Source: Robertmurraya dakarensis (GTDB lineage: Bacteria; Bacillota; Bacilli; Bacillales; Cytobacillaceae). From it: DNA of 56,247 bases. The translations under genes were made by a program, and so were the position numbers. The stretch is from positions 607,107 to 663,353 of the forward strand of contig NZ_LT707408.1 of NCBI RefSeq assembly GCF_900156875.1, in the 5' to 3' direction. The notes beneath the pieces were generated by a model. It saw nothing but the letters and a program-made list of their open reading frames with translations. It made no database searches and was not told the origin of the DNA. Positions within the stretch are counted from its first letter, which is position 1, and the number at the start of each line of letters is the position of its first letter. Below, piece by piece: positions 7,701 to 15,988 of this stretch.

Positions 7701-9313
7701 ATGATATATACTCAATTGAAGATTTGGCACAGCTCATTCATGATATGAAAAACGCTAACCGCGATGCACGAATCAGCGTAAAGCTTGTTTCGAAAGCAGG
7801 AGTTGGTACGATTGCAGCTGGTGTAGCGAAGGCAAGTGCCGATGTGATTGTGATCAGCGGCTATGATGGCGGAACAGGGGCATCTCCGAGAACAAGTATC
7901 AAACATAGCGGTCTGCCTTGGGAACTTGGTTTGGCTGAGGCCCATCAAACGTTAATGATGAACGGGTTGCGGGAACGTGTCGTACTTGAAACAGATGGAA
8001 AACTGATGACTGGAAAAGATGTCGTTATGGCAGCCATTCTGGGGGCAGAGGAATTTGCATTTGCGACAGCTCCATTAATTGTTCTTGGATGCGTGATGAT
8101 GCGTGCTTGTCATTTGGATACTTGTCCTGTTGGAGTAGCTACACAAAATCCTGAGCTTCGGGAAAAATTCACAGGTAATCCAGAGTATGTTGTGAACTTT
8201 ATGCGTTTCATAGCCCAGGAAGTTCGTGAAATTATGGCACAACTTGGTTTTAGAACGATTGAAGAAATGGTTGGCCGTACGGAGGTGCTGCAGATCAGTG
8301 ACCGCACAAAGGAACACTGGAAAGCAAGACAGCTGGAATTATCAGCTCTTTTATATAAAACAGACGGTGTACGAACGTTCAAGACTTCACAAAATCATAA
8401 TCTAAGTAATTCCCTTGATATACAAGAAATACTGCCAAAAGTTCAACCAGCTTTAGAGGATGGAACTCCTGTTGATCTTACACTGCCAATTACGAATGTT
8501 CATCGTGTAGTAGGGACAATTGTAGGCAGTGAAATCTCAAAACGCTGGGGCGAAGAAGGACTTCCGGAAGAAACGATTACACTTCGTTTTAACGGATCGG
8601 CGGGGCAAAGCTTTGGAGCCTTTGTACCAAGCGGGATGTCTCTCCATTTAACAGGTGATGTTAATGATTATTTAGGCAAAGGTTTGTCTGGCGGAAAGCT
8701 GGTTATCAAAGCTCCGGAACCATTTCAGTTTAAAGCATCAAGGAATGTAATAGCTGGAAACGTCGCCTTAATGGGGGCTGCAAAAGGAGAAGCCTATATA
8801 AACGGTCGTGCTGGAGAACGCTTTGCTGTTAGAAACAGTGGTGCAAATGTGGTTGTTGAAGGAATTGGTGACCACGGTTGTGAGTACATGACTGGAGGCC
8901 GGGTTGTTATTTTGGGTGATACAGGAAAGAATTTTGGTGCAGGCATGTCTGGCGGGATTGCCTACGTTCTCCCTAAAGATGTGGAAGAGTTCAAGTCATT
9001 ATGCAATCAGGAAATGATTGAATTTCATTCACTTGAGGATTCAAGCGATCTCAATATCGTCTGGGAAATGGTATTATTCCATTATATTTATACGGGAAGT
9101 CTGAAAGCGGGCTATGTTCTTGAGAGATGGGATGAACTGGTTGAGAAATTTGTAAAAGTGGTCCCGAAAGATTATAAGGTGATGACGGACAGCATTGAAA
9201 AGTATAAGAAAGCAGGTTTACCAGAAGAAAAAGCCATTATGAGCGCATTTCAAGCAATCTCAAAAAAAGAGGATAAAAGTTTAAAAAAGGAATTACAAGC
9301 AATTTTACAATAG
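4763..9313 (+). CDS. gltA: Glutamate synthase (NADPH) large subunit
   Basis: GOGAT large subunit, 1516 residues. It transfers glutamine amide nitrogen to 2-oxoglutarate. A short propeptide ends before Cys22 of the ACGIG motif, which becomes the N-terminal nucleophile of the class II glutaminase domain (about 22-420). A central domain follows, then the FMN-binding synthase domain (about 840-1210) with the 3Fe-4S cysteines in CVMMRACHLDTCPVGVATQ. The C-terminal GXGXG beta-helix carries repeats such as GAAKGEAYINGRAGERFAVR. ATG 4763 is preferred to the upstream in-frame TTG at 4742 because CGGAGGG sits correctly before it. It forms an operon with the small subunit 15 bp downstream. Bacillus nomenclature is used (gltB in E. 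coli). Confidence 0.97.
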   Translation: MSYNQIPNAQGLYRPEFEHDACGIGLYAHIKGYATHDIVKKGLQMLCQLDHRGGQGSDPQTGDGAGLMVQIPDEFFRKACSDINLPEKGRYGVGMIFFSNDDEERQMIEKAVNELIKLEGQKLLGWRDVPVNENKLGESGKETCPAIRQVFIGANKDMEEDINFERKLYMIRKQAEKWAADRELRFYFASLSTRTIVYKGLLTPEQVDKFYLDLQDESFVSAFALVHSRFSTNTFPSWERAHPNRYLIHNGEINTLRGNINWMKAREQQFVSEAFGEDLSKVFPILDKNGSDSSILDNALEFFVLAGRKPAHAAMMLIPEPWSENPHMPEDRKAFYEYHSTLMEPWDGPTAISFTDGKQIGAILDRNGLRPARYYVTKDDYIIFSSEVGVIDVDPENVLYKDRLSPGKMLLIDLEKGRIVSDDEIKTEMANEYPYQQWLNQKLVKLDRENGEEEEAIEDLITRQKAFGYTYEDVQKYLIPMILEGKDPLGSMGNDSPLAVLSERPQSLFNYFKQSFAQVTNPPIDAIREQIVTSTVSYLGREGNLLHPDESNCQRIQLETPILTNSQLQELKSQQSFKSQEIHTLFSDDLESALERMFQLADQAIEEGVQLLVLSDRNMNNDEAAIPSLLAVSALHHHLVRSGNRTKVSLIVETGEAREVHHFAALISYGGDAINPYLVYATLKEAVEAQLVTGDYEYCVNTYKQAITEGVVKVMSKMGISTVQSYRGAQIFEAVGISTDVIERYFTGTSSQLGGIDLATIAKEAKIRHMTAYRDLDDKTLESGSDFQWRKEGEHHAFNPKTIHTLQWATRKGDYELFKEYTKLANEETMSFLRNLFSFNPDRKAISIEEVESIDSIVRRFKSGAMSFGSLSKEAHETLAIAMNRLGGKSNSGEGGEDPKRYTLDENGDNRRSAIKQIASGRFGVNSHYLVNADEIQIKMAQGAKPGEGGQLPGNKVYPWVAEVRGSTPGVGLISPPPHHDIYSIEDLAQLIHDMKNANRDARISVKLVSKAGVGTIAAGVAKASADVIVISGYDGGTGASPRTSIKHSGLPWELGLAEAHQTLMMNGLRERVVLETDGKLMTGKDVVMAAILGAEEFAFATAPLIVLGCVMMRACHLDTCPVGVATQNPELREKFTGNPEYVVNFMRFIAQEVREIMAQLGFRTIEEMVGRTEVLQISDRTKEHWKARQLELSALLYKTDGVRTFKTSQNHNLSNSLDIQEILPKVQPALEDGTPVDLTLPITNVHRVVGTIVGSEISKRWGEEGLPEETITLRFNGSAGQSFGAFVPSGMSLHLTGDVNDYLGKGLSGGKLVIKAPEPFQFKASRNVIAGNVALMGAAKGEAYINGRAGERFAVRNSGANVVVEGIGDHGCEYMTGGRVVILGDTGKNFGAGMSGGIAYVLPKDVEEFKSLCNQEMIEFHSLEDSSDLNIVWEMVLFHYIYTGSLKAGYVLERWDELVEKFVKVVPKDYKVMTDSIEKYKKAGLPEEKAIMSAFQAISKKEDKSLKKELQAILQ

Positions 9314-9328
9314 AAGGGAGAGGGGAAA

Positions 9329-10807
9329 ATGGGAAAAGCAACTGGATTTATGGAATATAAAAGAGAAAAGCCAACAGAAAGAAAGCCTATCGCAAGGCTA
9401 AACGATTGGAAAGAGTATTCAGCTTGTTTCAGCGATAGTATGTTAAAAAAGCAGGGAAGCCGCTGTATGGATTGTGGAACTCCTTTCTGTCATATGGGAA
9501 TGGAGATACAAGGATCAACGACTGGTTGTCCGATTCATAATTTAATTCCTGAATGGAATGATTTAGTCTATCGCGGGCAATGGAAAGAAGCGTTGGATCG
9601 CCTGCTAAAGACCAATAACTTTCCGGAATTTACAGGACGTGTTTGTCCTGCACCATGCGAAGGATCTTGTACATTAGCTATCTCTGATCCAGCTGTAACG
9701 ATTAAGAATATCGAACGGACAATCATTGACAAAGGGTTTGCGAATGGCTGGATCACACCTAGGATTCCGAAGAAAAAGACAGGAAAGAAAGTCGCTATCA
9801 TTGGGTCAGGTCCAGCGGGATTGGCAAGCGCTGATCAATTAAATCAAGCTGGACATTCCGTTACTGTCTATGAGAGAGATGATCGTGCGGGCGGGCTATT
9901 AATGTATGGAATTCCTAACATGAAGCTTGATAAAGAGATCGTACAACGCCGAATTGGATTGTTACAGCAAGAAGGAATACATTTTGTGCTAAATACAGAA
10001 GTGGGCAAGGACATTACAGCCGAGGAACTTCAGCAGCAATACGACGCTGTGATCTTGTGTACGGGTGCACAAAAACAACGTGATCTATCGATTGAAGGCA
10101 GGAATGCAGAAGGTGTTCATTTCGCAATGGAGTACTTAACTGCTGCAACAAAAAGTTTACTAGATTCGAACTTTAATGACGGTGCATTTATTGATACAAA
10201 AGGAAAAGATGTGATTGTCATCGGCGGAGGAGACACGGGGGCAGATTGTGTAGCAACTGCACTAAGGCAAAATTGCCGAAGTGTTGTCCAATTTGGCAAA
10301 CATCCGAAACTGCCAGCAGAACGTACCTCTGACAATATGTGGCCGGCATATCCAAATGTTTATACGCTTGAATATGCCTATGAAGAAGCGGAAGCAAGAT
10401 TTGGCAGTGACCCAAGGGAGTACTCCATCCAAACGAAGAAAATGGTTGCTGACGAATATGGACGTGTGAAAGAGTTACACACCGTTGAAATGGAAAAAGT
10501 GATGGGCGAGGATGGTACATACTTTTTTAAAGAGGTACCTGGTACGGAAAAGGTATGGCCGGCGCAGTATGTTTTCATCGCGATAGGGTTTGAAGGAACA
10601 GAATCAGCTTTTTTAACAACACAACTTGGCGTGGAAACAAAAAATCATCTAATTGCTGATACTAACGGTAAATTTAAAACAAATGTTGAAGGTATCTTTG
10701 CCGCTGGTGATGCAAGAAGAGGTCAAAGTTTAATTGTTTGGGCTATTAATGAAGGGCGTGAAGTGGCAAAAGAAGTAGAAGAGTATCTTGGATTGAAAGT
10801 GGTCTAG
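9329..10807 (+). CDS. gltB: Glutamate synthase (NADPH) small subunit
   Basis: 492 residues. It passes electrons from NADPH through FAD and two 4Fe-4S clusters to the large subunit. The N-terminal cysteine-rich region contains CMDCGTPFCHMG and RVCPAPCEGSC. A FAD dinucleotide-binding motif (IGSGPAGLA, about residue 157) and an NADPH-binding motif (IGGGDTGADCVA, about 299) follow. The GDARRGQSLIVWAINEGR C-terminus is typical of the family. The ribosome binding site is GAAGGGAGAGG. It is co-transcribed with gltA and ends before a strong terminator. It is called gltD in E. coli nomenclature. Confidence 0.96.
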   Translation: MGKATGFMEYKREKPTERKPIARLNDWKEYSACFSDSMLKKQGSRCMDCGTPFCHMGMEIQGSTTGCPIHNLIPEWNDLVYRGQWKEALDRLLKTNNFPEFTGRVCPAPCEGSCTLAISDPAVTIKNIERTIIDKGFANGWITPRIPKKKTGKKVAIIGSGPAGLASADQLNQAGHSVTVYERDDRAGGLLMYGIPNMKLDKEIVQRRIGLLQQEGIHFVLNTEVGKDITAEELQQQYDAVILCTGAQKQRDLSIEGRNAEGVHFAMEYLTAATKSLLDSNFNDGAFIDTKGKDVIVIGGGDTGADCVATALRQNCRSVVQFGKHPKLPAERTSDNMWPAYPNVYTLEYAYEEAEARFGSDPREYSIQTKKMVADEYGRVKELHTVEMEKVMGEDGTYFFKEVPGTEKVWPAQYVFIAIGFEGTESAFLTTQLGVETKNHLIADTNGKFKTNVEGIFAAGDARRGQSLIVWAINEGREVAKEVEEYLGLKVV

Positions 10808-10864
10808 CATTTTTAATGGAGTTTACTTTTAAATTGACCGCGGATATCAGCTGGTGATAAATCT

Positions 10865-10900
10865 AAAGGCGAACAGACTTAGTCTGTTTGCCTTTGTTTT
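10865..10900 (+). terminator. gltAB operon terminator
   Basis: A 14-bp stem (AAAGGCGAACAGAC / GTCTGTTTGCCTTT) with a 3-nt loop, followed by GTTTT. Confidence 0.85.
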
Positions 10901-11003
10901 GGTTCTGTAAATTTTTTGTTAAGCCTTCCATACGTTAGAGGAAACGTTTCGATGAAAAAAGAATGTGTAAACAAGCCGTGATCTAAATATAGGAGGGCAT
11001 AAA

Positions 11004-11942
11004 GTGAGACCAAGAACAGCAGTCCGAAATACATTTTTTTTAAAAATGTGGGAACAGCATCCACGAACATGGAAGTTTTTAATTGATGTAGGAATTTTGC
11101 TTAAGTATAAAACATGGAATTCCAAGAATATCCCTGATCATATTACCCTATCATCTTCCCATACCCTCTATGTTAACAAGGATGAAAATCGAGGTCGTGC
11201 ATTATTAATTAGCGATGGGACGACACAAAAAAGACTGACAAATTTTTGGGGTAAGGCTGTAAAGGAATTCGCGCCGGATCTTGTGATTGATGTAGGATTG
11301 AATTATGGAGAATGTTTATTTTCAACAACCTATCCACAGCATACTGTTATTTATGGAATTGAAGCCAATGCAGATTTAATACCGTATATTCATGAATCAA
11401 GAAAAGTGCATCCCAACCAAGAGCAAATGAAGATCATTAATGCTTTTGTATCACAGCAAGACTATGAGAGTGTTATGTTTTATAAAGACAAGCATTGGTC
11501 TGGAACATCCTCCGCTACTTATATGCCTGCTCATAACATGATTGAAAAGGTTCCTGTCAAATCAATCACCATTGATTCTCTCGTTCATAGTGATGCAGCG
11601 TCACCAAAACTGCTTTTCAAGGTTGATGTGGAAGGCTATGAGCCGTTTGTCTTAAAGGGAATGACGAATTTATTAGATCGATGCAGTTCTGCAATCGGTT
11701 TTATTGAATTCAATAGTGAGTATGTAGAGAAGTTAGGAATTGATCTTGACCATTTTTTAGATTCTTTGAAATCCTACTTTTGTATTTATATCTTTCTTGA
11801 GGATGAAGTAATCATTAAAGGAAATGACCTTACCTATAAGGATATACAGAAAACATTTCAATCTGAATATATCCATACAGATTTTATATTGGTCAATAAG
11901 GATTTTGAAATAGGATTATCGGAATTTATTTTTAAAAATTAA
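11004..11942 (+). CDS. FkbM family SAM-dependent methyltransferase
   Basis: 312 residues. Class I methyltransferase fold of the FkbM type: motif I LVIDVGLNYGECLF (about residues 92-105), acidic YGIEANADLI for SAM ribose, and the family signature LLFKVDVEGYEPFVLKGM (about 206-223). FkbM relatives O-methylate sugars or polyketide-like substrates; the substrate here is unknown. It begins with GTG, supported by AGGAGGG at 10991-10997. It is a single-gene unit with a terminator on each side, so the neighbours give no pathway hint. The N-terminal 85 residues have no recognised domain. Confidence 0.8.
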   Translation: MRPRTAVRNTFFLKMWEQHPRTWKFLIDVGILLKYKTWNSKNIPDHITLSSSHTLYVNKDENRGRALLISDGTTQKRLTNFWGKAVKEFAPDLVIDVGLNYGECLFSTTYPQHTVIYGIEANADLIPYIHESRKVHPNQEQMKIINAFVSQQDYESVMFYKDKHWSGTSSATYMPAHNMIEKVPVKSITIDSLVHSDAASPKLLFKVDVEGYEPFVLKGMTNLLDRCSSAIGFIEFNSEYVEKLGIDLDHFLDSLKSYFCIYIFLEDEVIIKGNDLTYKDIQKTFQSEYIHTDFILVNKDFEIGLSEFIFKN

Positions 11943-11954
11943 CCTTACCTATTG

Positions 11955-11981
11955 TACTCCTCTCACTGAGGGGTATTTTTT
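11955..11981 (+). terminator. Terminator after the FkbM methyltransferase gene
   Basis: TACTCCTC-TCACT-GAGGGGTA stem-loop followed by six T. Confidence 0.75.
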
Positions 11982-12052
11982 GAGGGATTATAAGAGCTTT
12001 CTTTCAATATTTTTACTATAGTAGAAACATACTAAATGCTGAGGTGAAATGA

Positions 12053-13237
12053 ATGTATCGTCTATTGTCACATAATGATCTTGATGGAGTTGGCTGCGGA
12101 ATCATTGCCAAGCTGGCTTTTGGTGATGATGTTAAAGTCCGCTACAACTCCATTGGCGGCCTAAATCATGAGGTGGAATGGTTTCTTGAAAATGAAGGTA
12201 AGGAGACATTTTTGTTCATAACAGATTTGTCGGTTAATGAGGGGAATGAAAAAAGATTAGAGGAGTTTTATCAGTCAGGCGGCAAAGTTCAGATGATTGA
12301 TCACCACCAAACGGCTCTTCATTTTAATGAGTATGACTGGGGATATGTAAAAGTTGAGGAAGAAAGCGGGCATTTAACTTCTGCTACTTCTTTGTTATAT
12401 CAGTATTTAGTCCAGCATGAGCTAATGGAACCTTCTAATGCAGTAGCAGAGTTTGTGGAGTTAGTCAGGCAATATGACACATGGGAATGGGAAAAGAATG
12501 ATAACCAAAAAGCACAGCGGTTGAATGCTTTATTTTTTCTCGTTTCCATTGATGAATTTGAAGAGAGCATGCTCAGCCGTTTAAAGGAAGGGGATAGCTT
12601 TACCTTTAACGACTTTGAAGAAAAAATTCTTGATATGGAAGAAGACAAAATTGAGCGCTATATCCGCAGAAAGAGACGTGAATTAGTTCAAGCGGAAATT
12701 GATGATTATTTTGCAGGAATTGTTTATGCTGAGTCTTATCATTCTGAATTGGGGAATCAATTAGGGAAGGAATATCCACATCTTGATTATATCGCTATCC
12801 TTAATATAGGCGGGAAGAGGATGGGATTCCGAACGATACATGATCATGTCGATGTATCAGAAGTTGCAAGCCGGTTTGGCGGCGGTGGTCATGTCAAAGC
12901 CTCCGGCTGTTCTTTAAATGAGGAAGCGTATAAAAAGTTTGTAACGGAGACATTCCATTTAGAGCCACTGCGAGAAGATGCGAAAAGAAATCGCTATAAT
13001 GTAAAGGAGTCTTCATTTGGTACATTATATGAGGACAGGAAAGAACATCAATACCTGCTTTATCCTGAAAATGATCAACAATGGAGAATTAAGAAGGGGG
13101 AAAAGATATTAGAAAATGTGTTCACTAGCTTTAATGATGGAGAAGTATTTTTAAAAAGAAATTATGCAGCATGGCTTGTTAGAGATGAACATTTTGTAAA
13201 CTATTTAATAAAGCTTGTAAAAAAGGGCAGTAAATAA
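12053..13237 (+). CDS. nrnB: DHH-family oligoribonuclease NrnB
   Basis: 394 residues. This DHH/DHHA1 phosphoesterase most resembles Bacillus NrnB (YngD), which degrades short RNA oligonucleotides (nano-RNA). The motifs are in order: SHNDLDGVGCG (motif I), FITDLSVN (motif II), MIDHHQTA (the DHH motif III, about residue 83), YDTWEW (motif IV), and the DHHA1 RNA-binding signature RFGGGGHVKASG (about 275-286). A C-terminal extension of about 90 residues follows, as in NrnB. It is followed at 15 bp by the OsmC-like gene and may be co-transcribed with it. Confidence 0.87.
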   Translation: MYRLLSHNDLDGVGCGIIAKLAFGDDVKVRYNSIGGLNHEVEWFLENEGKETFLFITDLSVNEGNEKRLEEFYQSGGKVQMIDHHQTALHFNEYDWGYVKVEEESGHLTSATSLLYQYLVQHELMEPSNAVAEFVELVRQYDTWEWEKNDNQKAQRLNALFFLVSIDEFEESMLSRLKEGDSFTFNDFEEKILDMEEDKIERYIRRKRRELVQAEIDDYFAGIVYAESYHSELGNQLGKEYPHLDYIAILNIGGKRMGFRTIHDHVDVSEVASRFGGGGHVKASGCSLNEEAYKKFVTETFHLEPLREDAKRNRYNVKESSFGTLYEDRKEHQYLLYPENDQQWRIKKGEKILENVFTSFNDGEVFLKRNYAAWLVRDEHFVNYLIKLVKKGSK

Positions 13238-13252
13238 GAGGAGTGTTATACA

Positions 13253-13678
13253 ATGGAATTCAGTATTAAATGGAAAGAGAAAATGGCATTTTCAGGACAA
13301 ACTCCGTCTGGTCATGAAATTAATATGGATGCAGCAGAAGAAATTGGCGGTCAAAATACGGGTGCTAGGCCTACGGAGTTATTGTTGAATGCTGTTGCGG
13401 GCTGCACAGGGATTGATATTATTTCGATTTTAACAAAGATGCGTTTAGAACCGACATCTTTTCAAATGGATGTCAAAGGCGAACGCGCCGATGATCACCC
13501 AAAGAGATTTACAACCATTCATATTCATTATGCGCTAGAAGGTGAACTTCCAGAAGATAAGGTAGTTCGAGCTATTCAATTATCAAAAGATAAATATTGT
13601 TCTGTTTCTCATTCACTAAATGCTGAAATAACCGCAAGTTACTCGATTAACGGAGTGAAAGGGGAAAAACAAGTATAA
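13253..13678 (+). CDS. OsmC/Ohr family peroxiredoxin-like protein
   Basis: 141 residues, full length for an OsmC-fold protein. The two reactive cysteines of the family are present: Cys51 in NAVAGCTGID and Cys116 in SKDKYCSVSHS, with the conserved RPTELLLNA segment before the first. OsmC/Ohr proteins reduce organic hydroperoxides using dithiol reductants; this one is closest to the YhfA-type general OsmC clade. Its neighbour bsaA, facing it, is also a thiol peroxidase, suggesting a local peroxide-defence grouping. Ribosome binding site AGAGGAGTG. Confidence 0.85.
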   Translation: MEFSIKWKEKMAFSGQTPSGHEINMDAAEEIGGQNTGARPTELLLNAVAGCTGIDIISILTKMRLEPTSFQMDVKGERADDHPKRFTTIHIHYALEGELPEDKVVRAIQLSKDKYCSVSHSLNAEITASYSINGVKGEKQV

Positions 13679-13708
13679 AGTAAAGCAACTAACAAAGATA
13701 CTTACTAG

Positions 13709-13748
13709 AGGATACAAAGAGACAACAAGTCGACCTTGTATCCTTGTT
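13709..13748. terminator. Hairpin between convergent osmC-like and bsaA genes
   Basis: AGGATACAA (13709-13717) pairs with TTGTATCCT (13736-13744), with a nested ACAAG/CTTGT alternative. The T run is poor on the plus side (TGTTTA). Probably a shared terminator. Confidence 0.55.
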
Positions 13749-13752
13749 TACT

Positions 13753-14232
13753 CTATGCCAACAGTTTCATTAAATCTTCCTCGATTTTCGCAGGTTCCGT
13801 TGTGGGAGCATAACGTTCTACCACATCACCTAATGGGCTTACTAAAAACTTGGTGAAGTTCCATTTAATATTTTTCGATAGCACACCTTTTTTCTGTTCT
13901 TTTAAATAAGTAAAAAGAGGGTGGGCAGTATCGCCATTTACATCAATTTTAGCGAATATCGGAAAGGTTACACCGTAGTTTTTTTGGCAAAATGAAGTGG
14001 TTTCTGAAATATCCTCGAACTCCTGATTATTAAATTGATCACATGGGAAACCCAAGATAACTAACCCTCGGTCTTTGTATTTATCATATAACTCCTGTAA
14101 TCCTTTAAATTGCGGAGTTAACCCGCATTTGCTTGCAGTATTGACGATAATTAAAGGCTTTCCTTCGTATTCCTTTAAAGATTTTTCTTCCCCATTCGGC
14201 AGTTCTACAGTGAAATCATATACTTTTGTCAT
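13753..14232 (-). CDS. bsaA: Glutathione peroxidase-like thiol peroxidase
   Basis: 159 residues, the size of bacterial GPx-like proteins that use thioredoxin rather than glutathione. The catalytic tetrad is visible: peroxidatic Cys36 in NTASKCGLTPQ, Gln in GFPCDQFNNQEF, and Trp-Asn in KWNFTKFLV. The second cysteine, in GFPCDQF, is the usual resolving candidate. Start ATG with AGGAGGA before it. It is transcribed away from fetA across about 100 bp and converges on the OsmC-like gene. Confidence 0.9.
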   Translation of the reverse strand: MTKVYDFTVELPNGEEKSLKEYEGKPLIIVNTASKCGLTPQFKGLQELYDKYKDRGLVILGFPCDQFNNQEFEDISETTSFCQKNYGVTFPIFAKIDVNGDTAHPLFTYLKEQKKGVLSKNIKWNFTKFLVSPLGDVVERYAPTTEPAKIEEDLMKLLA

Positions 14233-14338
14233 TATAATCCTCCTGTTAAGAGCTAGTCAGTTATTCTTGTAAGGCTTTATTATTGATGTATGATAACATT
14301 TATTGAAATATAAAAACAATTGAGAGGAACAAGTTAAA

Positions 14339-15082
14339 TTGCAGAAGATTACCGAAGTGGAATTAAAAAACGTCTCAAAAATATTCGTTAACGATGGTGA
14401 GGAAATGTATGCCTTAAGAAAGGTTAGCGGAACAGTTACGAAGGGGTCGATATTAACGATTATTGGTCCATCTGGTTCGGGAAAGAGTACGATATTATCG
14501 CTATGTAATTTGTTGAGCACACCGGATGAAGGAGAGATTTATGTTGGTGAAAAAGAAATTCGTGAATGGAATATACAAGAGTTAAGACGTTATGTCGGAA
14601 TCGCTTTTCAATCGGCACCCATGCTTGCCGGAACGGTTGAAGAAAATTTATGTCTGCCTTTGAAACTGCGCGGTCAATCACTTGAAGAACCAGAGAAGTA
14701 CTTGGACTTCGTAGGATTATCCAAGGATTTACTTACGAGAGAAGCGAAGGAGCTTTCCGGCGGCCAAAGACAGAGGTTGTCTTTAGCGCGCACTTTAGTC
14801 AACAAGCCATCTGTTTTATTGCTTGATGAAGTAACGTCAGCGCTCGATTCCATATCATCGCAAGAAATAGAGGAACTCATCATGAGGATTAACGCCGAGA
14901 GGCAGACGACAATTATTTGGGTCACTCATGATCTGAATCAGGCCAAACGCGTAGGGACACAAACCTGGATGGTTATGGAAGGGAGTCTAGTTGAGTCAGG
15001 CCCAACTGAGTTGTTTTTTTCACAACCTAAAGATAACAGAACAAAGGAGTTTTTACATAATCTGATGAGGGATTCACAATGA
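14339..15082 (+). CDS. fetA: FetA-like ABC transporter ATP-binding protein
   Basis: 247 residues. ABC ATPase with Walker A GPSGSGKST, Q-loop FQSAPML, signature LSGGQRQRLSLA, Walker B VLLLDEVTSALD and H-loop VTHD. It begins with TTG at 14339, preceded by GAGAGG. Its stop codon overlaps the start of the next gene, which encodes an UPF0014 membrane protein. This pairing is the FetAB (YbbLM) architecture, implicated in E. coli in iron export and peroxide resistance. The substrate here is inferred from the pair only. Divergent from the peroxidase bsaA, which fits an oxidative-stress role. Confidence 0.8.
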   Translation: MQKITEVELKNVSKIFVNDGEEMYALRKVSGTVTKGSILTIIGPSGSGKSTILSLCNLLSTPDEGEIYVGEKEIREWNIQELRRYVGIAFQSAPMLAGTVEENLCLPLKLRGQSLEEPEKYLDFVGLSKDLLTREAKELSGGQRQRLSLARTLVNKPSVLLLDEVTSALDSISSQEIEELIMRINAERQTTIIWVTHDLNQAKRVGTQTWMVMEGSLVESGPTELFFSQPKDNRTKEFLHNLMRDSQ

Positions 15083-15849
15083 ACATACTCGCACTTATTC
15101 TTAGTTTAAGCTTTGTTATGATTGCTTATTTCTTGTCTGCTGCTTTTAAGCTGGGCCTTGGGCGAGACCTGCTTATCACAACAATCCGTGCCACAATTCA
15201 ATTAATGATTGTTGGTTATATTTTAAAAATCGTCTTCGGCTTTGATAATCCGTTTGCGATGATTCTGATGCTTTTATTAATGATTACGGTCGCAACGAAA
15301 AATGCTGCCAAGCAGGGGCGGGGATTGCCATATGTTTTTTGGAAAATATTTATTACGATCACGATTGTTGAAATCATTACACAGGGTTTTTTGTTAGGAT
15401 TGAAAATTGTGCCGGCAACACCGCAATATATCATTCCAATCAGCGGGATGATCATTGGAAATTCAATGATTATTGCAAATTTATTCCTAAATAGACTTAA
15501 AGGGGAAGTGGAGATTAGAAAGGAAGAGATCCTGCTGGTACTGTCGCTTGGGGGAAGTGTTAAGCAAGCGATTTATCCGATTTTAAAAAGGTCTATTAAA
15601 TCAAGCCTTATCCCAACAATTGAAGGTCAGAAGACGATCGGGCTTGTACAGCTTCCTGGAATGATGACAGGTCAAATCATTGCTGGTGCAGATCCGATTC
15701 AGGCAGTCCGATTCCAACTGCTAATTGTCTTTTTAATTATGTCAGCCGCTACTTTAACGGCAATTGTTTTAGGTTTTTTAATTTATCCGGGCTTATTTAA
15801 TAAGGAACAGCAGTTAGATGTTCATGTTTTCTTAAAAAAAGGTAAATAA
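15079..15849 (+). CDS. fetB: FetB-like ABC transporter permease (UPF0014)
   Basis: 256 residues with about seven hydrophobic segments and no binding domain. UPF0014 hallmarks are ATKNAAKQGRGLP, IPISGMIIGNSM and the highly conserved IGLVQLPGMMTGQIIAGADP stretch. It overlaps fetA by 4 bp (ATGA), implying translational coupling. The family includes E. coli FetB and plant ALS3/STAR2, exporters of metal or sugar-nucleotide substrates; iron export is the best guess. No terminator hairpin was found directly after it. Confidence 0.82.
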   Translation: MNILALILSLSFVMIAYFLSAAFKLGLGRDLLITTIRATIQLMIVGYILKIVFGFDNPFAMILMLLLMITVATKNAAKQGRGLPYVFWKIFITITIVEIITQGFLLGLKIVPATPQYIIPISGMIIGNSMIIANLFLNRLKGEVEIRKEEILLVLSLGGSVKQAIYPILKRSIKSSLIPTIEGQKTIGLVQLPGMMTGQIIAGADPIQAVRFQLLIVFLIMSAATLTAIVLGFLIYPGLFNKEQQLDVHVFLKKGK

Positions 15850-15939
15850 CGGTTATTGTCTTATTCCTAATAATGTAAATCCGAGACATGATAAGCCGTG
15901 AATTTTTTACCTTAATTTTACACTCTATTAACCTTTCAT

Positions 15940-15953
15940 ACTTGGTGCCAAGT
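15940..15953. promoter_or_regulatory. Dyad ACTTGG-TG-CCAAGT upstream of the PHP gene
   Basis: Perfect 6-bp arms around TG, 35 bp before the PHP-domain gene. A related ACTTGG-N3-CAAG sequence lies upstream of phnG at 18486-18498. The shared dyad could be an operator for PhnF; this is inference from two sites only. Confidence 0.4.
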
Positions 15954-15988
15954 TACTCTAGAAGAAAAGAAGATAGAGGAGGAACAAG